Assembly: GCA_012931725.1 (NCBI GenBank)
Contig: CM022955.1
Coordinates: 14,790,570 to 14,854,569 of the forward strand
DNA from: Litsea cubeba
Taxonomy: Eukaryota > Streptophyta > Magnoliopsida > Laurales > Lauraceae
Length of the DNA stretch: 64,000 bases
Direction of reading: 5' to 3'
Made by a program: the position numbers and the translations under genes
Notes under the pieces: generated by a model
The model's input: the letters and a program-made list of their open reading frames with translations, nothing else
What the model was told of the DNA's origin: nothing
Database searches by the model: none
Shown here: in pieces, positions 11,543-24,168 of the stretch
Position numbering within the stretch: position 1 is the first letter of the stretch
Layout of the letters: each line of letters starts with the position of its first letter

Positions 11543-13541
11543 TGACTGGACCCCAAGTGTAAGGTGCGATTGTAGTAATAAAACCGGTGAGACCAGGTCG
11601 ATTCACAGGGAGCAATGTAAACTAAGGTTCCTTCTCAACTTGTACCTGCCCTAAATTAAAAATCTAAATCTAGCCTCAAAACTAAAAAATTACAACCTTC
11701 ATTCTTACTTTCCAAAAATTACATTAATTACAATCCAATGAAAAGAAAACTTCCTAAATCTAAAAATCTTAAACTAAAAACTAAAATTGCTACAAAAGAA
11801 CAAACAAGTTAAAACATCAAGAATAAAAAGTACCAAAATTAAAAATAAGAAACTACACTAGAAACAAAAGAAACCTAAGTTAGAAAGTTAGTAATGTAAT
11901 GCATGCTATGCTATCTAGTTCCAAACATAAACTTTGCAAAAATAGACATAAAATTGAATGGATCATAAAAATAAAGACAATAAATAAAAGTTCAAGAATT
12001 TAAATGTGCGGTGAAAATAAGAATTTTAATGTGTGGTTTTAACATAAGTTTAAATGTATGGAAGAACATAAATTTAAATGTGTGGAAGTGTATTCTTCTC
12101 CTTCAAAATTCTTTTCTAAGCAGGGTCATAATTTGAATCATGCTCTTAGGGCTTTTGGGTCGTCAATCCAAACACCAACAAGAAAAGAGATATAAAACAA
12201 GCACCAATCACCCAAGGATAAGAAAGAAAATTGAAAAGAGAAAGCAACACTTTTACTAATATGTAAAGTCTTACATAAGATAAAAAAAATAAAAATAAAC
12301 CAAGACAATTACATACTAGGATGAGAAGCCTCTTCTAGATGAAAAACCCAAGGGTGTAGTGTGATTTCCGGGCCAAATCTCCTTGAGGACTTCAATGGAG
12401 AGAAAGAGAGAGAAAGAAGATGGAGTGTAGTAGTAATTCTAGAGAGAGCTGGTCTATCTTCCCATAGGAGGAGATGGATGCTTATGCCTTCAATTTATAG
12501 ATTTTTGCTCCCTTTCTGTCCATCTTTGTTCCAAGCTTGTAGCATGCAATCTTGTTTGTATGGCAAGTATTCCTTTCCTTGGCCAACAAGTCTTCAAAAA
12601 AATAGCAAGGTGAGTGAGAGATTCTTGGTGCTTTCCATGTGCAAAATTGCAATCCCGCTAGAAATTATAGCACCAACTTTCATAGGCCATATCGTCCTCA
12701 TTTTAGCTCCGATTGACACAATTTTGATTCTAAAGATATCTACTCGAAAAGAGCTTTCCAACGGTGTATGGATTGCACCAATCCGACGGTTGGATTAAGA
12801 GTTATGACCATTTTAATCTTGCTGCCCCTGAAAAATTCGAGAATACTTGTGCACATATGGAATGCTAGTTGTGCAATGGGGTGTGTGGGACCCATGTGGA
12901 CGTCCAAAGGGATCTTGGGATCTTTCTTTACTTGTTTCTTGACTTCCCTTCCATCTTTAGTTTACTTACAAGCTTCTTTGATTGACTGGTCAACTCTTCT
13001 AGGACACTTTCCTTTCTTAAATTTCTTTCTTGATTTTTGAGTTTTCAACTTAGTAAGAATTAGATCTTACCAAATCTGAAGTTTCTTTTCTTGATCTTGA
13101 GATTACAAATCTAGCTTTCCATTGTTGACTTTTCAAACTCTCCAAAAATACCAAGATATGTGGGTCTACTATGAAAGATGTCCTACTCTTGATCTCTCTC
13201 AAATTTCACCAATGTGGGTCCCATTCTTGATTTCTCCTACACAAATTAAAACAAATGGATTCAAGAATAATTCTATGTAAGGAATTTAAATGGACGATGC
13301 ATGGGACCCTACTTGATGCACCCAAAATAACCGACTTTCCAAAAATATATCTCCAAAAATGACAGGTTTCATGAATTTATGCAAAAAGTATAATTTTTTA
13401 GCAAATTACGCATGAATGCACTACAATGGACCCTAAATGCATAAAAATATGATTTGACACTAAATAAAGCTCTTTAATATTAATAAGCCCTTAAATTGGT
13501 CCAAAATGTGTACGAAAATGTGCGCTTTTGAGGACTCATCA
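11543..13541 (-). repeat. left LTR of element A (3' LTR)
   Basis: About 2.0 kb, beginning TGACTGG (TGATCGG in the other copy) and ending ATCA on the plus strand. It matches the split right LTR throughout. It contains repeats of a word like 'ttaaatgtgtgg' around 11995-12090. The open frames at 12361-13040 are LTR sequence and not genes. Confidence 0.9.
12492..12499 (-). promoter_or_regulatory. TATA-box candidate in left LTR of A
   Basis: On the minus strand the sequence reads CTATAAATT, an LTR promoter-type TATA box. The same site is kept in the right (5') LTR at 19738-19745, which would drive the element's own transcript. Confidence 0.5.
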
Positions 13542-14333
13542 CACCCCCCAACTAGCATTTTGCTAGTCCCTAGCAAAAACTGCAAAAAACATGAGGCTTT
13601 CATCCTTACTTAATCTAAAACTAATTTAACAAAACTAACTAAAAATGAATGCAACGCCACTTTCGCTGGCACTCTCGACTGCATTTAGCATAAGCAGTAA
13701 GCCGTTTAAACCCTTAGGTTCCCCCTAGTGGACGAGTTGTGTCTCGTGAGGGTTTGCAGTGAATTTACTCATAAAATTCTATTTTTTCTTTTTCTTTTTT
13801 AATATCAATAAAGAATCCTAGTAGAAACCTAACAAAAACAAAGGATCTTTTTCAAAAGAAGACTTACAAACACCGGATATTCTTGATTATCGAAATTTTC
13901 AAAGCAAAGGCAAATTTGAAACTCGGTTCACAAATCCCTTCTTTTGGTCCGAAATTCTCGAATTCATGCTAAATTGATCGTGTACGATGAAATAGTGTGT
14001 ATATGTAAAAACACATAAGCTTTAAATGATCCGCCAAGATTCCCGTGATTCTGGGCCACCTAACCTTAGCAAAGAAAAACAATGTTCCTCTCAAGGCAAC
14101 CATGACGGCTTTCGCACTACTGTTTTTTTTTTTTAACATACACATGTGACTGTGCAATGCCTAGATCGCTTAAGCTTTCTAATAACCCATGTAACGAGCT
14201 TTAGGCCAATGACTCCCAAAACAGATGTCTTTAGGCACTAGGTATGTAAATACCCCTACTGGCTTACTGGCTCGGGTTAAAAAGGCTTTGAACCCAAATT
14301 AGTCACACAACTTTTTATTTTTTTCAAGACTAA
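13542..14333 (-). other. 3' non-coding region of element A, LTR-proximal part
   Basis: Starts with the polypurine tract (minus strand ...TTGGGGGGTGTG next to the LTR). It continues with sequence that runs parallel to 22596-23410 in element B, including 'tcgctggcactctcgactgc' and 'gtggacgagttgtg'. It has no ORF of note and is shared between the two families. Confidence 0.8.
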
Positions 14334-14916
14334 GGGCCCGTTTGGATATCTGTAGAATATAATAACAGATTCAAATAATAACAGAAAGAAATAGTTCAGA
14401 ATATAATAGCACAATATTATAGTATTGCAGTACTGTTGTTGTTTGGCTATTGGTGCAGACTATACTATATTTTGAAATCAATATGTGCCACAATTTTAGA
14501 TCAAACAAACATTGATATATTACTTTATAAATTTAATAAACCTTTGAAAAATAATAAAATAATTTTCTTCTTAAATAGTATTGTTATTAATAAAATAGTT
14601 AATAATAATAATAGTCATTAATGGAATTTCCAGTTTTCTTCGTTTCATATATTCTATTTTCCAAAGAAAGAATTTATTAGAAAAAATTAGAAAGAAACCT
14701 AAAGAAATACCCAATTTAATTGGAAACAAAATCACTAAAACTTGTTAGTTTGCATGGAATTGGATTCTAAGAATTCTAAGAAACCCAAGAAATAGGTAAA
14801 TCGAAGTTAGGGTTCATCTCCAACTCCACCTCATATCTTTCACCCCTTACTTCTGACCATCTTTTTGTTGGAAACCTATTTTACCCTCAAGTTCTTGGAA
14901 TTCAATTCCACTCAAT

Positions 14917-14961
<45 letters not shown>

Positions 14962-15747
14962 CATAAAAAGAATAGAAGAATAAAAGTAGTGAAGAGATAG
15001 TAGATTGTGACAGTGAAAATGAGCATGACGATGGTTTCATTGATTGATTTTGACGACATCTAGAAGTTCTCTTCTTCAACATGGCTTGAGTGCTCACAAT
15101 GAATTACAATAGACTAGATGGGAGATAATGAAAAAACTTGCAAACAAGCCAAGCAATCAAGAAGATGCAAAAAAGAAAGTGAAAAAATATCACCAAAATA
15201 AAGTGATGGGATATAGGAGAAAGGGGATGGACCAGATGTTTGGAATGGATCATGGATATGGTGTCTCATAGAAAGCAACAAAGGTTTGGTTTTAGATTTT
15301 TGGAAATGAGAAAGCAAAAGGTAATAGAAGATAGAGGGCGAGGGAGACAGGGAGGTGGAGACGGAATAGGGTGAGAGGAGAAGAAGAGTAAAAGAAGGAA
15401 AAGAAAGAGAAGATGAAGAGAATAGGCATGGAGAGGGTATCCTTAGAGAGAGTGTTACCTTACCTGCAAAGGAATGGGTATCCCATGGAGAGGAGGATGA
15501 AAAGATGAGGAGATGGGAGGAACTGAATATTCATTCCGTAAGTGAGAACCCGTGGAATGGAAGAAGATCTTCTTATAGATTTCTTTCTACACGATTATGC
15601 TGTAGGAGAAATCTTTCATTATTTTTGGTAGAAAATGATATATTATTTTATTTTATATAGTTATCCAAACAGCCACAGGTGAGAATGCACGAATATCTTC
15701 TTCAAAATATAACAATCTTGCACTTTATTGTGCATCCAAACAGGCCC
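14334..15747. mobile_element. PIF/Harbinger-like non-autonomous DNA transposon in element A
   Basis: Ends are GGGCCCGTTTGGAT... on the left and the inverse of GGGCCTGTTTGGAT on the right, flanked by TAA on both sides (14331-14333 and 15748-15750). Element B at about 23410-23420 has the same flanking sequence ('caagactaaac') without the insertion, so the boundaries are confirmed by an empty site. GGGCC termini with a three-base TAA duplication are the signature of PIF/Harbinger (Tourist) elements. There is a 39-A run at about 14921-14959 and no transposase, so it is non-autonomous. Confidence 0.85.
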
Positions 15748-15750
15748 TAA

Positions 15751-16517
15751 ACACTTTTTTTTTCTCTTTTTTTACGGTCCCCCAACAATAGGCAGCCATT
15801 TTCATTGTGCCCGAATTAATTCACCAGCTCTGTGGCCAATAAAACCAGATGAACTAGGAAACTGTGAAACTAAGGGTCAGTTTTCTATCATATTTTCAAT
15901 CCAATTGTCAAAGAAAAACGGAAATCATGGCTTGGCATTTAAAAACTTTGGAAACATATACAGACTGTGTGAAAGTGAGGGATCAAAATTCAGCACTTTT
16001 TCAAAAATCCTTTCCACACAAAACAGTAAACCATTGATCTCTTTTGTTTTGCCCAAAGCACTAAAAAAATTTTCAAAGTTCAAGGTATCTTTGTTTCATA
16101 AAATTTCTCTCAAAATTTCCCCTTTTATTTCAAAACCTTAAAAATAAAAATAAAAACATTTTTTTTCTTTTCTTTTTTCATTTTTTTTTAGAATCAACCA
16201 AAAAGAATGTAAGACTTTTGTCTAAAGATGAACAAGTGTGCTTGTTCCCACCCCCCAACCTAGCATGAACATCGTTCTCGATGTTATGCATGTGGTGTAA
16301 AAAGTAAATATAACATGAGAAAAGTAAATGACAAGAGGGTAAAGGGGAAGAAGTCACCTGAAGATGCAGCTTTTTCGATCTCTATTCTCTATCCATGGTG
16401 AGACAAAACAAAGAAAACAAAAGGGAAAGAAGCTACTCTACGGAAAAGAAAAATCTACAATAAAAAGAAAGAAAAATCCTACACTACTTGATCCGAAACC
16501 ATGAATCCACCCGGATC
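15751..16517 (-). other. 3' non-coding region of element A, continued
   Basis: Runs parallel to about 23470-23960 of element B, including the phrase 'agcatgaacatcgt' near 16263 and in B near 23945. The parallel ends near 16280, where A moves into its own ORF and B into the spacer behind pol. Confidence 0.75.
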
Positions 16518-18208
16518 TCAGATGAAAATTTCCTCCACACAATTCACAAGAAGCACAAAATGAGATGTTACCATGGAAATGTGAAGCACATTGAACATAA
16601 GGACTGCATGATGTGTGTTGTAAATGTGTGTAAAAAGGACCACCATGAAAAATGAATCCTCCTCCCTTAAAAATGGGTCTTTGAATGGAAGGAGAGGAGG
16701 ACGCAATGAACAACTGAGTGGCCCCATTTCCTCCCATGCCACAAATTCTTTTGAATTAACTTCTACAATGTCCTTAGGCACGGGCTCAAATGATTCCAAC
16801 GTGTCAGACTCGAAGGTCTGAATGGGTCCAATCTCCTTTAATTCCAAAAGTTTCCCTGAATTACATTGAGGGCCAAGAAATGTGAGGGCAATTTCTCTAA
16901 GGGTCGGATCATCAGATTTCATGAAGAACTCAGTACATGATTCCAAGGATTCCACATTGTCCGAATCAGAAATCTGAAAAATGGGGTTATCCTTCCAATA
17001 GTAATATTGCATTTGGGGCTCATTGGGCACATTTGCGGTTCCATCAATTATGGGAAAATCAATTTCTAGGAAATCCTCAATGCGAAAATCATCAGAAGAA
17101 TTGGACCCAAAGTAAGGATCAACATAGAAGGGCACGGTACCTTCTTCAAAGGGGTCCACATTCTCCTTCTGATCAGAAAAGTGAGGCTCGGAGGAATTTG
17201 GCTCATAGGGTTCATAATCTGATTCATGTAGCGCACCATCATCCATATCCACAAGTGCACCTTTGGATATCCTCTGCGTATTTTCGCAATCCATATCCGT
17301 CAGATTTTCAATGAGTGATGGATCATCATATTGAAATTCTTTCTCACTGCCAAGGGTGTCGTTTACTTTCTTCATTTGAAGTGCAGTTAGACTAATTGAA
17401 GTCATTAGTCTTTCCATGGATTGTGCATTGTTCTGAATGGATTGCATGGTGTTTTGCGTGAACGTGATGAATCTGGTTAAAGTGTCTTCCAAGGATCCCT
17501 CCGGGGGTGGTGGTGGTGGTTCATATGACCATTCAGGCGGTGGGGTGTCATTAGGTGCATATGAACAAGGGGAAGAATGCGGTGCATATGAAATATCCTG
17601 AGAGGGGTAATCATACGACCCACCCGGAGTAAATTCTTGGAGATAAAATTTTTCATATCAAACCCATCTTGCCAATTGTCAAGAGCCTCATTGCCCAGGC
17701 TACTCATGTTACTCATTTCATCGTGGCAAGGCCATTGATTTGCATTTGATTCTACTTGCCATTGAATTCCCACATCCATATTTGAAGGAGCGAATGAGTG
17801 TGTGGGGTATGAGTAATCATGTGGGGCCCATGTTGGTTGATCATCTTCAATTATCATTCTATTGATACCCTGCATGCACTCCTCATTATAATCATGACCA
17901 TAATGATTGGCCCATTTCCGTCCATATGTGGTACCTCTTTCCAACGACCAAGTTACTTGATGTATATTTACATTCCATTCTTGTTCACGCAACTCCCTTA
18001 TGGATTTTTGATTATTTGAAGCATCATCGGAGTTGCTTTGATAAAATCCCCACTCATTCATATATGAGTTAATGTAAGTTGACAGGTACGTATCTGTGGG
18101 GTGTAGGTACTCACGCCAGGACTTCTTTGGGCTATCACTATCAGTTTTAACCTCATTGGTTTGTCCAGAATTTGGTCTCCTCATGTTTGTGGATTTCCAT
18201 TGGTCCAT
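16518..18208 (-). pseudogene. element A ORF, unknown protein, frameshifted
   Basis: The reading starts at about ATG 18208 (MDQWKSTNMRRPNS), runs on the minus strand to about 17645, and shifts by one frame in an AAAAATTTTAT tract. It then continues in the frame holding a Pro-rich stretch and DTLTRFITFTQNTMQSIQNN, ending at 16518. Total capacity is about 560 residues. It is polar, rich in Asn, Asp, Ser, Tyr and Trp, with a short predicted coiled coil near the frameshift followed by a long acidic region (DYEPYEPNSSEPHFSDQKEN). There is no gag fold, zinc knuckle or enzyme motif that I can recognise. It occupies the gag position, just behind the primer site, and could be a particle-related or regulatory protein of the non-autonomous lineage. 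It is not a host gene. Confidence 0.6.
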
Positions 18209-18769
18209 TTTTGGAATCACCTCATCTTGTTTTTCTTTTTCTTTTTCTTTTTTTTTTTGAGTTTTTTTAATGAGAAAAGAAAGGAAATTAGCCTACACAA
18301 GCAGCTACTAAGTTAATTCCTAAAGTTGAAAAGCTTTCCTAAGTTCACCAACCCGGCCCTATGAAACCAGCTCGGCCAGTTCAGCCCCCAGGTAAGGGTA
18401 GGATCACGAATGGACCCGTTTGAAGGACCCTTGCCTCGAATAGTCTGACTATCTCCACACTCTGGACAAGGCTTTGCTTCGGCACCAAGATGATCAAGGA
18501 CAGCGATTAAGTCACTTTGGTTCAATTTCTACTAAAAAGATTTAAAATAAGTTGAGAAAAAGAAAAGTAACTTTGCCAATTTTTAGAAAGTTTCTAAAAA
18601 TTCAATTATGTGTATTTTCTAATTAGCAATCCATGCACTTTCCTAATCCAATTTAGGGCGGTTTAACATTCCATGCATGCACCTCCTATATCTAGAAAAG
18701 ATGCCAAAAATAGCACACCCATAAAGCAATGTAAATAAGGAAAGTTAGAAAAGTTACCTTATATGGCGC

Positions 18770-18787
18770 TCCCCGGCAACGGCGCCA
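18770..18787 (-). other. primer-binding site of element A (tRNA-Asp type)
   Basis: The minus strand reads TGGCGCCGTTGCCGGGGA, complementary to the 3' end of plant tRNA-Asp (…CCCCGGCAACGGCGCCA). It starts 6 nt inside the 5' LTR. This primer type is characteristic of the Athila lineage. Confidence 0.85.
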
Positions 18788-18793
18788 AAAACT

Positions 18794-19849
18794 TGATCGG
18801 ACCCCAAGTGTAGGGTGCGATTATAGTAATAAAACTGGTGAGACCAGGTCGATCCACAGGGAGCAATGTAAACTAAGATTCCTTCTCAACTTGTACCTGC
18901 CCTAAATTAAAATTCTAAATCTAGCCTCAAAACTAAAAAATTACAACCTTCATTCTTACTTTCCAAAAATTACATTAATTACAATCCAATGAAAAGAAAA
19001 CTTCATAAATCTAAAAAACCTAAACTAAAAACTAAAATTGCTACAAAAGAACAAACAAGTTAGAACATCAAGAATAAAAAGTGCCAAAATTAAAAATAAG
19101 AAACTACACTAGAAACAAAAGAAACCTAAGTTAGAAAGTTAGTAATGCAATGCATGCCATGCTATCTAGTTTCAAACATAAACTTTGCAAAAATAGACAT
19201 AAAATTGAATTGATCATAAAAATAAAGACAATAAATAAAAGTTCAAGAATTTAAATGGGCGGTGAAAACAAGAATTTAAATGTGTGGTTTTAACATAAGT
19301 TTAAATGTGTGGAAGAACATAAATTTAAATGCGTGGAAGTGTATTCTTCTCTTTCAAAATTCTTTTCTAAGCAGGGTCATAATTTGAATCATGCTCTTAG
19401 GGCCTTTGGGTCGTCAATCCAAACACCAACAAGAAAAGAAACATAAAACAAGCACCAATCACCCAAGGATAAGAAAGAAAATTGAAAAGAGAAAGCAACA
19501 CTTTTACTAATATGCAAAGTCTTAAATAAAATAAAAAAAAATAAACCAAGACAATTACATACTAGGATGAGAAGCCTCTTCTAGATGAAAAACCCAAGGG
19601 TGTAGTGTGATTTCCGGGCCAAATCTCCGTGAGGACTTCAATGGAGAGAAAGAGAGAGGAAGAAGATGGAGTATAGTAGTAATTCTAGAGAAAGCCGGTC
19701 TATCTTCCCATAGGAGGAGATGGATGCTTATGCCTTCAATTTATAGATTTTTGCTCCCTTTCTGTCATTCTTTGTTCCAAGCTTGTAGCATGCAATCTTG
19801 TTTGTATGGCAAGTACTCCTTTCCTTGGCCAACAAGTCTTCAAAGAAAT
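18794..19849 (-). repeat. right LTR of element A (5' LTR), outer-left part
   Basis: Begins TGATCGGACCCCAAG on the plus strand and follows the left LTR to 'cttcaaagaaat', where element B interrupts it. It resumes at 33018. Confidence 0.9.
19845..19849. repeat. target-site duplication of element B, left copy (GAAAT)
   Basis: GAAAT is followed by TGATCGG of B. The other copy is at 33013-33017, after which the LTR of A continues with 'agcaaggtgagtg'. Confidence 0.9.
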
Positions 19850-22595
19850 TGATCGGACCCCAAGTGTAGGATGCGATTGTAGTAATAAAACTGGTGAGAC
19901 CAGGTCGATCCACATGGAGCTTTTAAAAATAAGGCTTTCCAACGTTTTCACCTGCCCTAAATTAAAAATCTAAATCTTAGCCTAAATTTTAGAAAAGTAC
20001 ATTCATCATTCCTACTTTAAATTAAAATCAAATACATTTCCAAAAAAAAAAATTCCTAAATCTAAAATGAATCACAAGTTGCTACAAAAGAATACACAAA
20101 TTAGAACATCAAATTAGAAAGAGCCAAAAACTTACCAAAAATAAAACTAAGAAGCTAAATTAGAAACAAAATAAACCTAAGTTAAGAGACCAAATTAATC
20201 AAAACATGCTCAATCAAAGATTAGTGACAAATCAAATCAATCAAAAAAAAAAAAACCTAGTTTCTAAATTTAGCATGAAAACAATACTAAATTAGTTTTC
20301 TAAATTAGAAACTAGGTTAGGCAATTAGGGTTAGCATATTTCCTAAGTTAGTGAACTGAATTAATCAACTCCCTAAAGTTAAGGACTTTCCAAATAAATA
20401 AAGATTTTCAAATCATAACAATTTTAGAAAGCATTAAGTCAATCATACCTTACATTAGAATTTTCAAATATTAAGAAGCTTCCTAAGTTAAAATGTTCAA
20501 TTAAAAAAAAATCAGAAAGATCTTTTATTTATGGAAAATATCTAAATAATCAAAAAATAAAAAATTAGAAACTAATCCTAAAGTTAGAAAGTTAGTAATG
20601 CAATGTATGCCATGAGATGTTAGAAAATTCTAAGGCTAGAAAACTAGTATGCAGGGCTGTTTTTAAGCATGATTTTTTCCTAATCTAATGCAACCTAAAA
20701 CTGAGTTTAATGGCTGGATTTTGAATTACAATGATGCATGAATCAAATTAAAAAAAACGGAAGTGGATCGAAAACGATATAAAACGAATGAGATATAAGT
20801 GCATGAACACGACCTAAAAAAAAAAAAACTGTGCAGGAATTCTGCACATAGGTGGGTCCGACTAGCCATGTTTGAGCCACTGGTTCACCATCTTTCCAAA
20901 TTTATTTTTGCTTGAAATTCTGGGGTTTGAAAGTATACTGATCAAACTTTAATTTTCCCAAGTTTCATTGAAAAAATAATGTGTTTTGGTCAGGTTCTAA
21001 TTACAAACTTTTCACACAAAATCTGTCCTAAAATTCTTGCGACAATGTGTTGAATTGTGCACTTTATATTGGGATCCAAATTTTCAAAAAAAATATATGG
21101 CCGAAATTATTGACTCAAATCTCTAGTTTTTCTTGCTTATTCAATTTAAAACTCTAATTCCAGCAGTTTAAACATATCTAAACTCCACTAATATGAAAAT
21201 GCATGCAATGCTAACTAGTTCCAACCATAAACTATGCATACAAATTCACATAAACAAATAAGAAGCATAAGAAGAAAAGAAAAACAAAAAGTAGTTGAAT
21301 TTAAATGTGTAGTGCGAAAAACAATAAATGTGTGGATTGCAAAAATTAAATGTGTGGAATTAACAATAAATTAAATGTGTGGATTTTTCAATAAATGTAA
21401 ATGTGTGGGAATTGCAATAAAAATAAATGTGTGATAAGTGTGCTCTTTTTTTTTTTATTCTCAAACCGGGTTCATAATTACTTATTTCATGCCCTTAGGA
21501 TCTTAGGTTGTCAATCCAAGAACAACAACAAAGGAACCACAATTCAAGCATTAATCACATAAGAAAAAGAATAAAAAAAATCACACTTTTACTAATATGC
21601 AATGTTTTTACATAAAAGATGGATAATTAAAATTTCAAAAAATAATTACATACTAGGATGAAAGGAACCTCTCTAGTTGAAGCATTAAGTTGGGACAAGC
21701 CTTCTTGAAAAGAGATGGGCTATGGTAGAGAAAGGAGATGGGTAGAATGGGGGAGGAATTACACTAGTGAGGGTGGCTTTTTCCTTCATGAAAGGAGTGA
21801 ACGTCCAAGGGCCTCTTTAAATAGGGTACGGGCTGCCCTATTCTTTTTCCCTAGTCCCTTCTTTGTTGTAAGAATCTTATTCATTTAGTAAGTCTTCTCC
21901 TTTCTTTTCTCCATTCTATCTTCATGCAAATGTCATATTTCCTTCTTTAGTAAATCTTCCTTAGACTTGATATTTATGAGAGATACATGAGGTGGCAAGC
22001 TCTAAGCTGGAATCAAGAGAAAATTGAATGCCCAATATGTGTAGATTCTTTCCACTTTTATCTCTTTGGTAATCTTCTTTCTTGATTTGGCCCTTCATGG
22101 ATTTTCTTTCATTATCTTGAATTATCTTCAAAATTAACTTGGAATTTTGTGCAAAGAAAGTGGACCCCCCTCTTGGACGCCCCGCATGTTTGACCTACAC
22201 ATGAGCATGTGTGAGACCCTTTTTTTCTCATTTCCCGGAAGCCAAAAAATATAAAAATAAATAAATTTCATGTGAAACGACAAATTTGTTAATTCACAAT
22301 TGCATGGCTGCAGGCCCATCTCTCATGAAATGATGAATAAATGCACCTGATGATTGATTAATTTCATGAGAAAAACACGTTTGAAAAAATCTTTCCAAAA
22401 ATAAAATTAAAAGTGGCAGGTTTCATGATTTGATGCAAAAATGATGGTTTTTGAGCAAATTATGCATGAATGTACTACAATGGATAAAAAATACATAAAA
22501 TCATGATATGACACAAAATGAGGCTCTCTTGTCTTGATAAGTCCTTAAACTTACCAAAAACAACCATGAAAATGTGCATTTTTATGGACTTATCA
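19850..22595 (-). repeat. left LTR of element B (3' LTR)
   Basis: 2746 bp, TGATCGG...TTATCA. Short poly(A)/poly(T) runs differ in length from the right LTR, but the two are otherwise highly similar. Near 21300-21435 a cluster of 'aaatgtgtgg' words lies in AT-rich DNA, as in the LTR of A. Confidence 0.92.
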
Positions 22596-24168
22596 CACAC
22601 CCCAACCAACGTTTTGCTAGTCTCTAGCAAAAACTGTGAATAAAATGAGGAATCCGCAATGATGTAATCTATCCTAAAACTAATGAAATGCAATGAAAAT
22701 TGAAATGAATGCAACGTCACTTTCGCTGGTACTCTTGAGTGCATTTAGCTTATGCAGTAAGCCCTTAAACCCCTAGGTTCCCCTTAGTGGACGAGTTGTG
22801 CCTCCTGAGAGTTTGCAGTGAATTTACCCACAAAGTTCTCTTTTTTTTTTTTTTTAATATCAATAAAGAATCCTACTAGAAACCTAATAAAAAAAAAGGA
22901 ACTTGCTCAAAAGAAGATTTACAAAGACCGGATATTCTCGATTCTCAAAATTTTCAAAGCAAAGGCAAATTTGAAACTCGGTTCACAAATCCCATCTTTT
23001 GGTCCGAAATTCTCGAATTCATGCTAAATTGATCGTGCACGGTGAAATAGTGCGTATATGTAAAAACAAATAAGCTTCAAATAATCTGCCAAGATTCTCG
23101 TGAAAACAGCTTTCAATCCAAGATTCTGGGCTACATACGTTTAGCAAAGAAAAACAATGTTCCTTTCAAGGCAACCATGACGGCTTTCGCACTACTGTTT
23201 TTTTTTTTTTTTTTATACACACACATGTGACTGTGCAATGCCTAGGTCGCTTAAGCTTTCTAATTAACTCATGTAATGAGCTTTAGGCCAATGTCTTCCA
23301 AAACAAATGTCTTTAGGGCACTAGGTATGTAAATACCCTTACGGGCTTACTAGCTCGGGTTAAAAAGGCTCTAAACCCAAACTAGTCACACAACTTTTTA
23401 TTCTTTTCAAGACTAAACAATTTCTTTTTCTTTTTCTTTTTTTCTTTTTTTATATTTTTTATTTTTTACTATCCCCAACAATAGGCAGCCCTTTTCATGT
23501 GCCCGAATTAATTCACTAGCTCTGTGGCCAACAAAACCAGATGAACCAGGAAAATGTGAAACTAAGGGTCAGTTGTCCATCATATTTTCAATCCAATCGT
23601 CAAAGAAAGCAGAAATCATGGCTTGGTATTCAAAAACTTTGAAAACATATACAGACTGTGTGAAAGTGAGGGATCAAAATTCAGCATTTTTAAAAAAATC
23701 CTTTCCATAAACAAAATAGTAAACCATTGATCTCTTTTGTTTTGCCCAAAGCACCAAAAATTCTAAAGTTCAAGGTATCTTTGTTTCATAAAATTTCTCT
23801 CGAAATTTTCCCTTTTATTTTATTTCAAAACCTTAAAAATAAAAAAAAAGCATTGTTTTTTTTTTTTTTTTGAGAATCAACCAAAAAGAATGTAAAACTT
23901 TTGTCTAAAGATGAACAAGTGTGCTTGTTCCCACCCCCCATCGTAGCATGAACATCGTCCTCGATGTGTGAATGAATGAGATGCAGTGAGGTATATGAGA
24001 CATCAGGAGCATAAAGTAAGGGAGGGTCAAGTGTAGAAAGCACCTAGAATGTGTTCGCGATGCTCCCTGTCCAAGGTTAGACAATATAACAAAATAACAA
24101 AAGAAAACCTAAACTACTAAGTATACAAATTGTACACAGTAATGGGCCACTGTCAGATCCAGGGCCGG
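22596..24168 (-). other. 3' non-coding spacer of element B
   Basis: Between the integrase stop and the 3' LTR. The polypurine tract on the minus strand (GTTGGTTGGGGTGTG) touches the LTR at 22596. The rest parallels the same zone of element A. It carries T-rich low-complexity runs near 23420-23470 and no env-like ORF. Confidence 0.8.

Noticed and set aside
12361..13040. 145- and 90-codon frames in the LTR of A, repeated at 19607 and 33219
   Set aside because: They lie inside LTRs, vary between copies and have no family match.
23825..24168. Possible env-like ORF behind the integrase of element B
   Set aside because: Only short frames in T-rich sequence; no signal peptide or transmembrane pattern of Athila env-like proteins.
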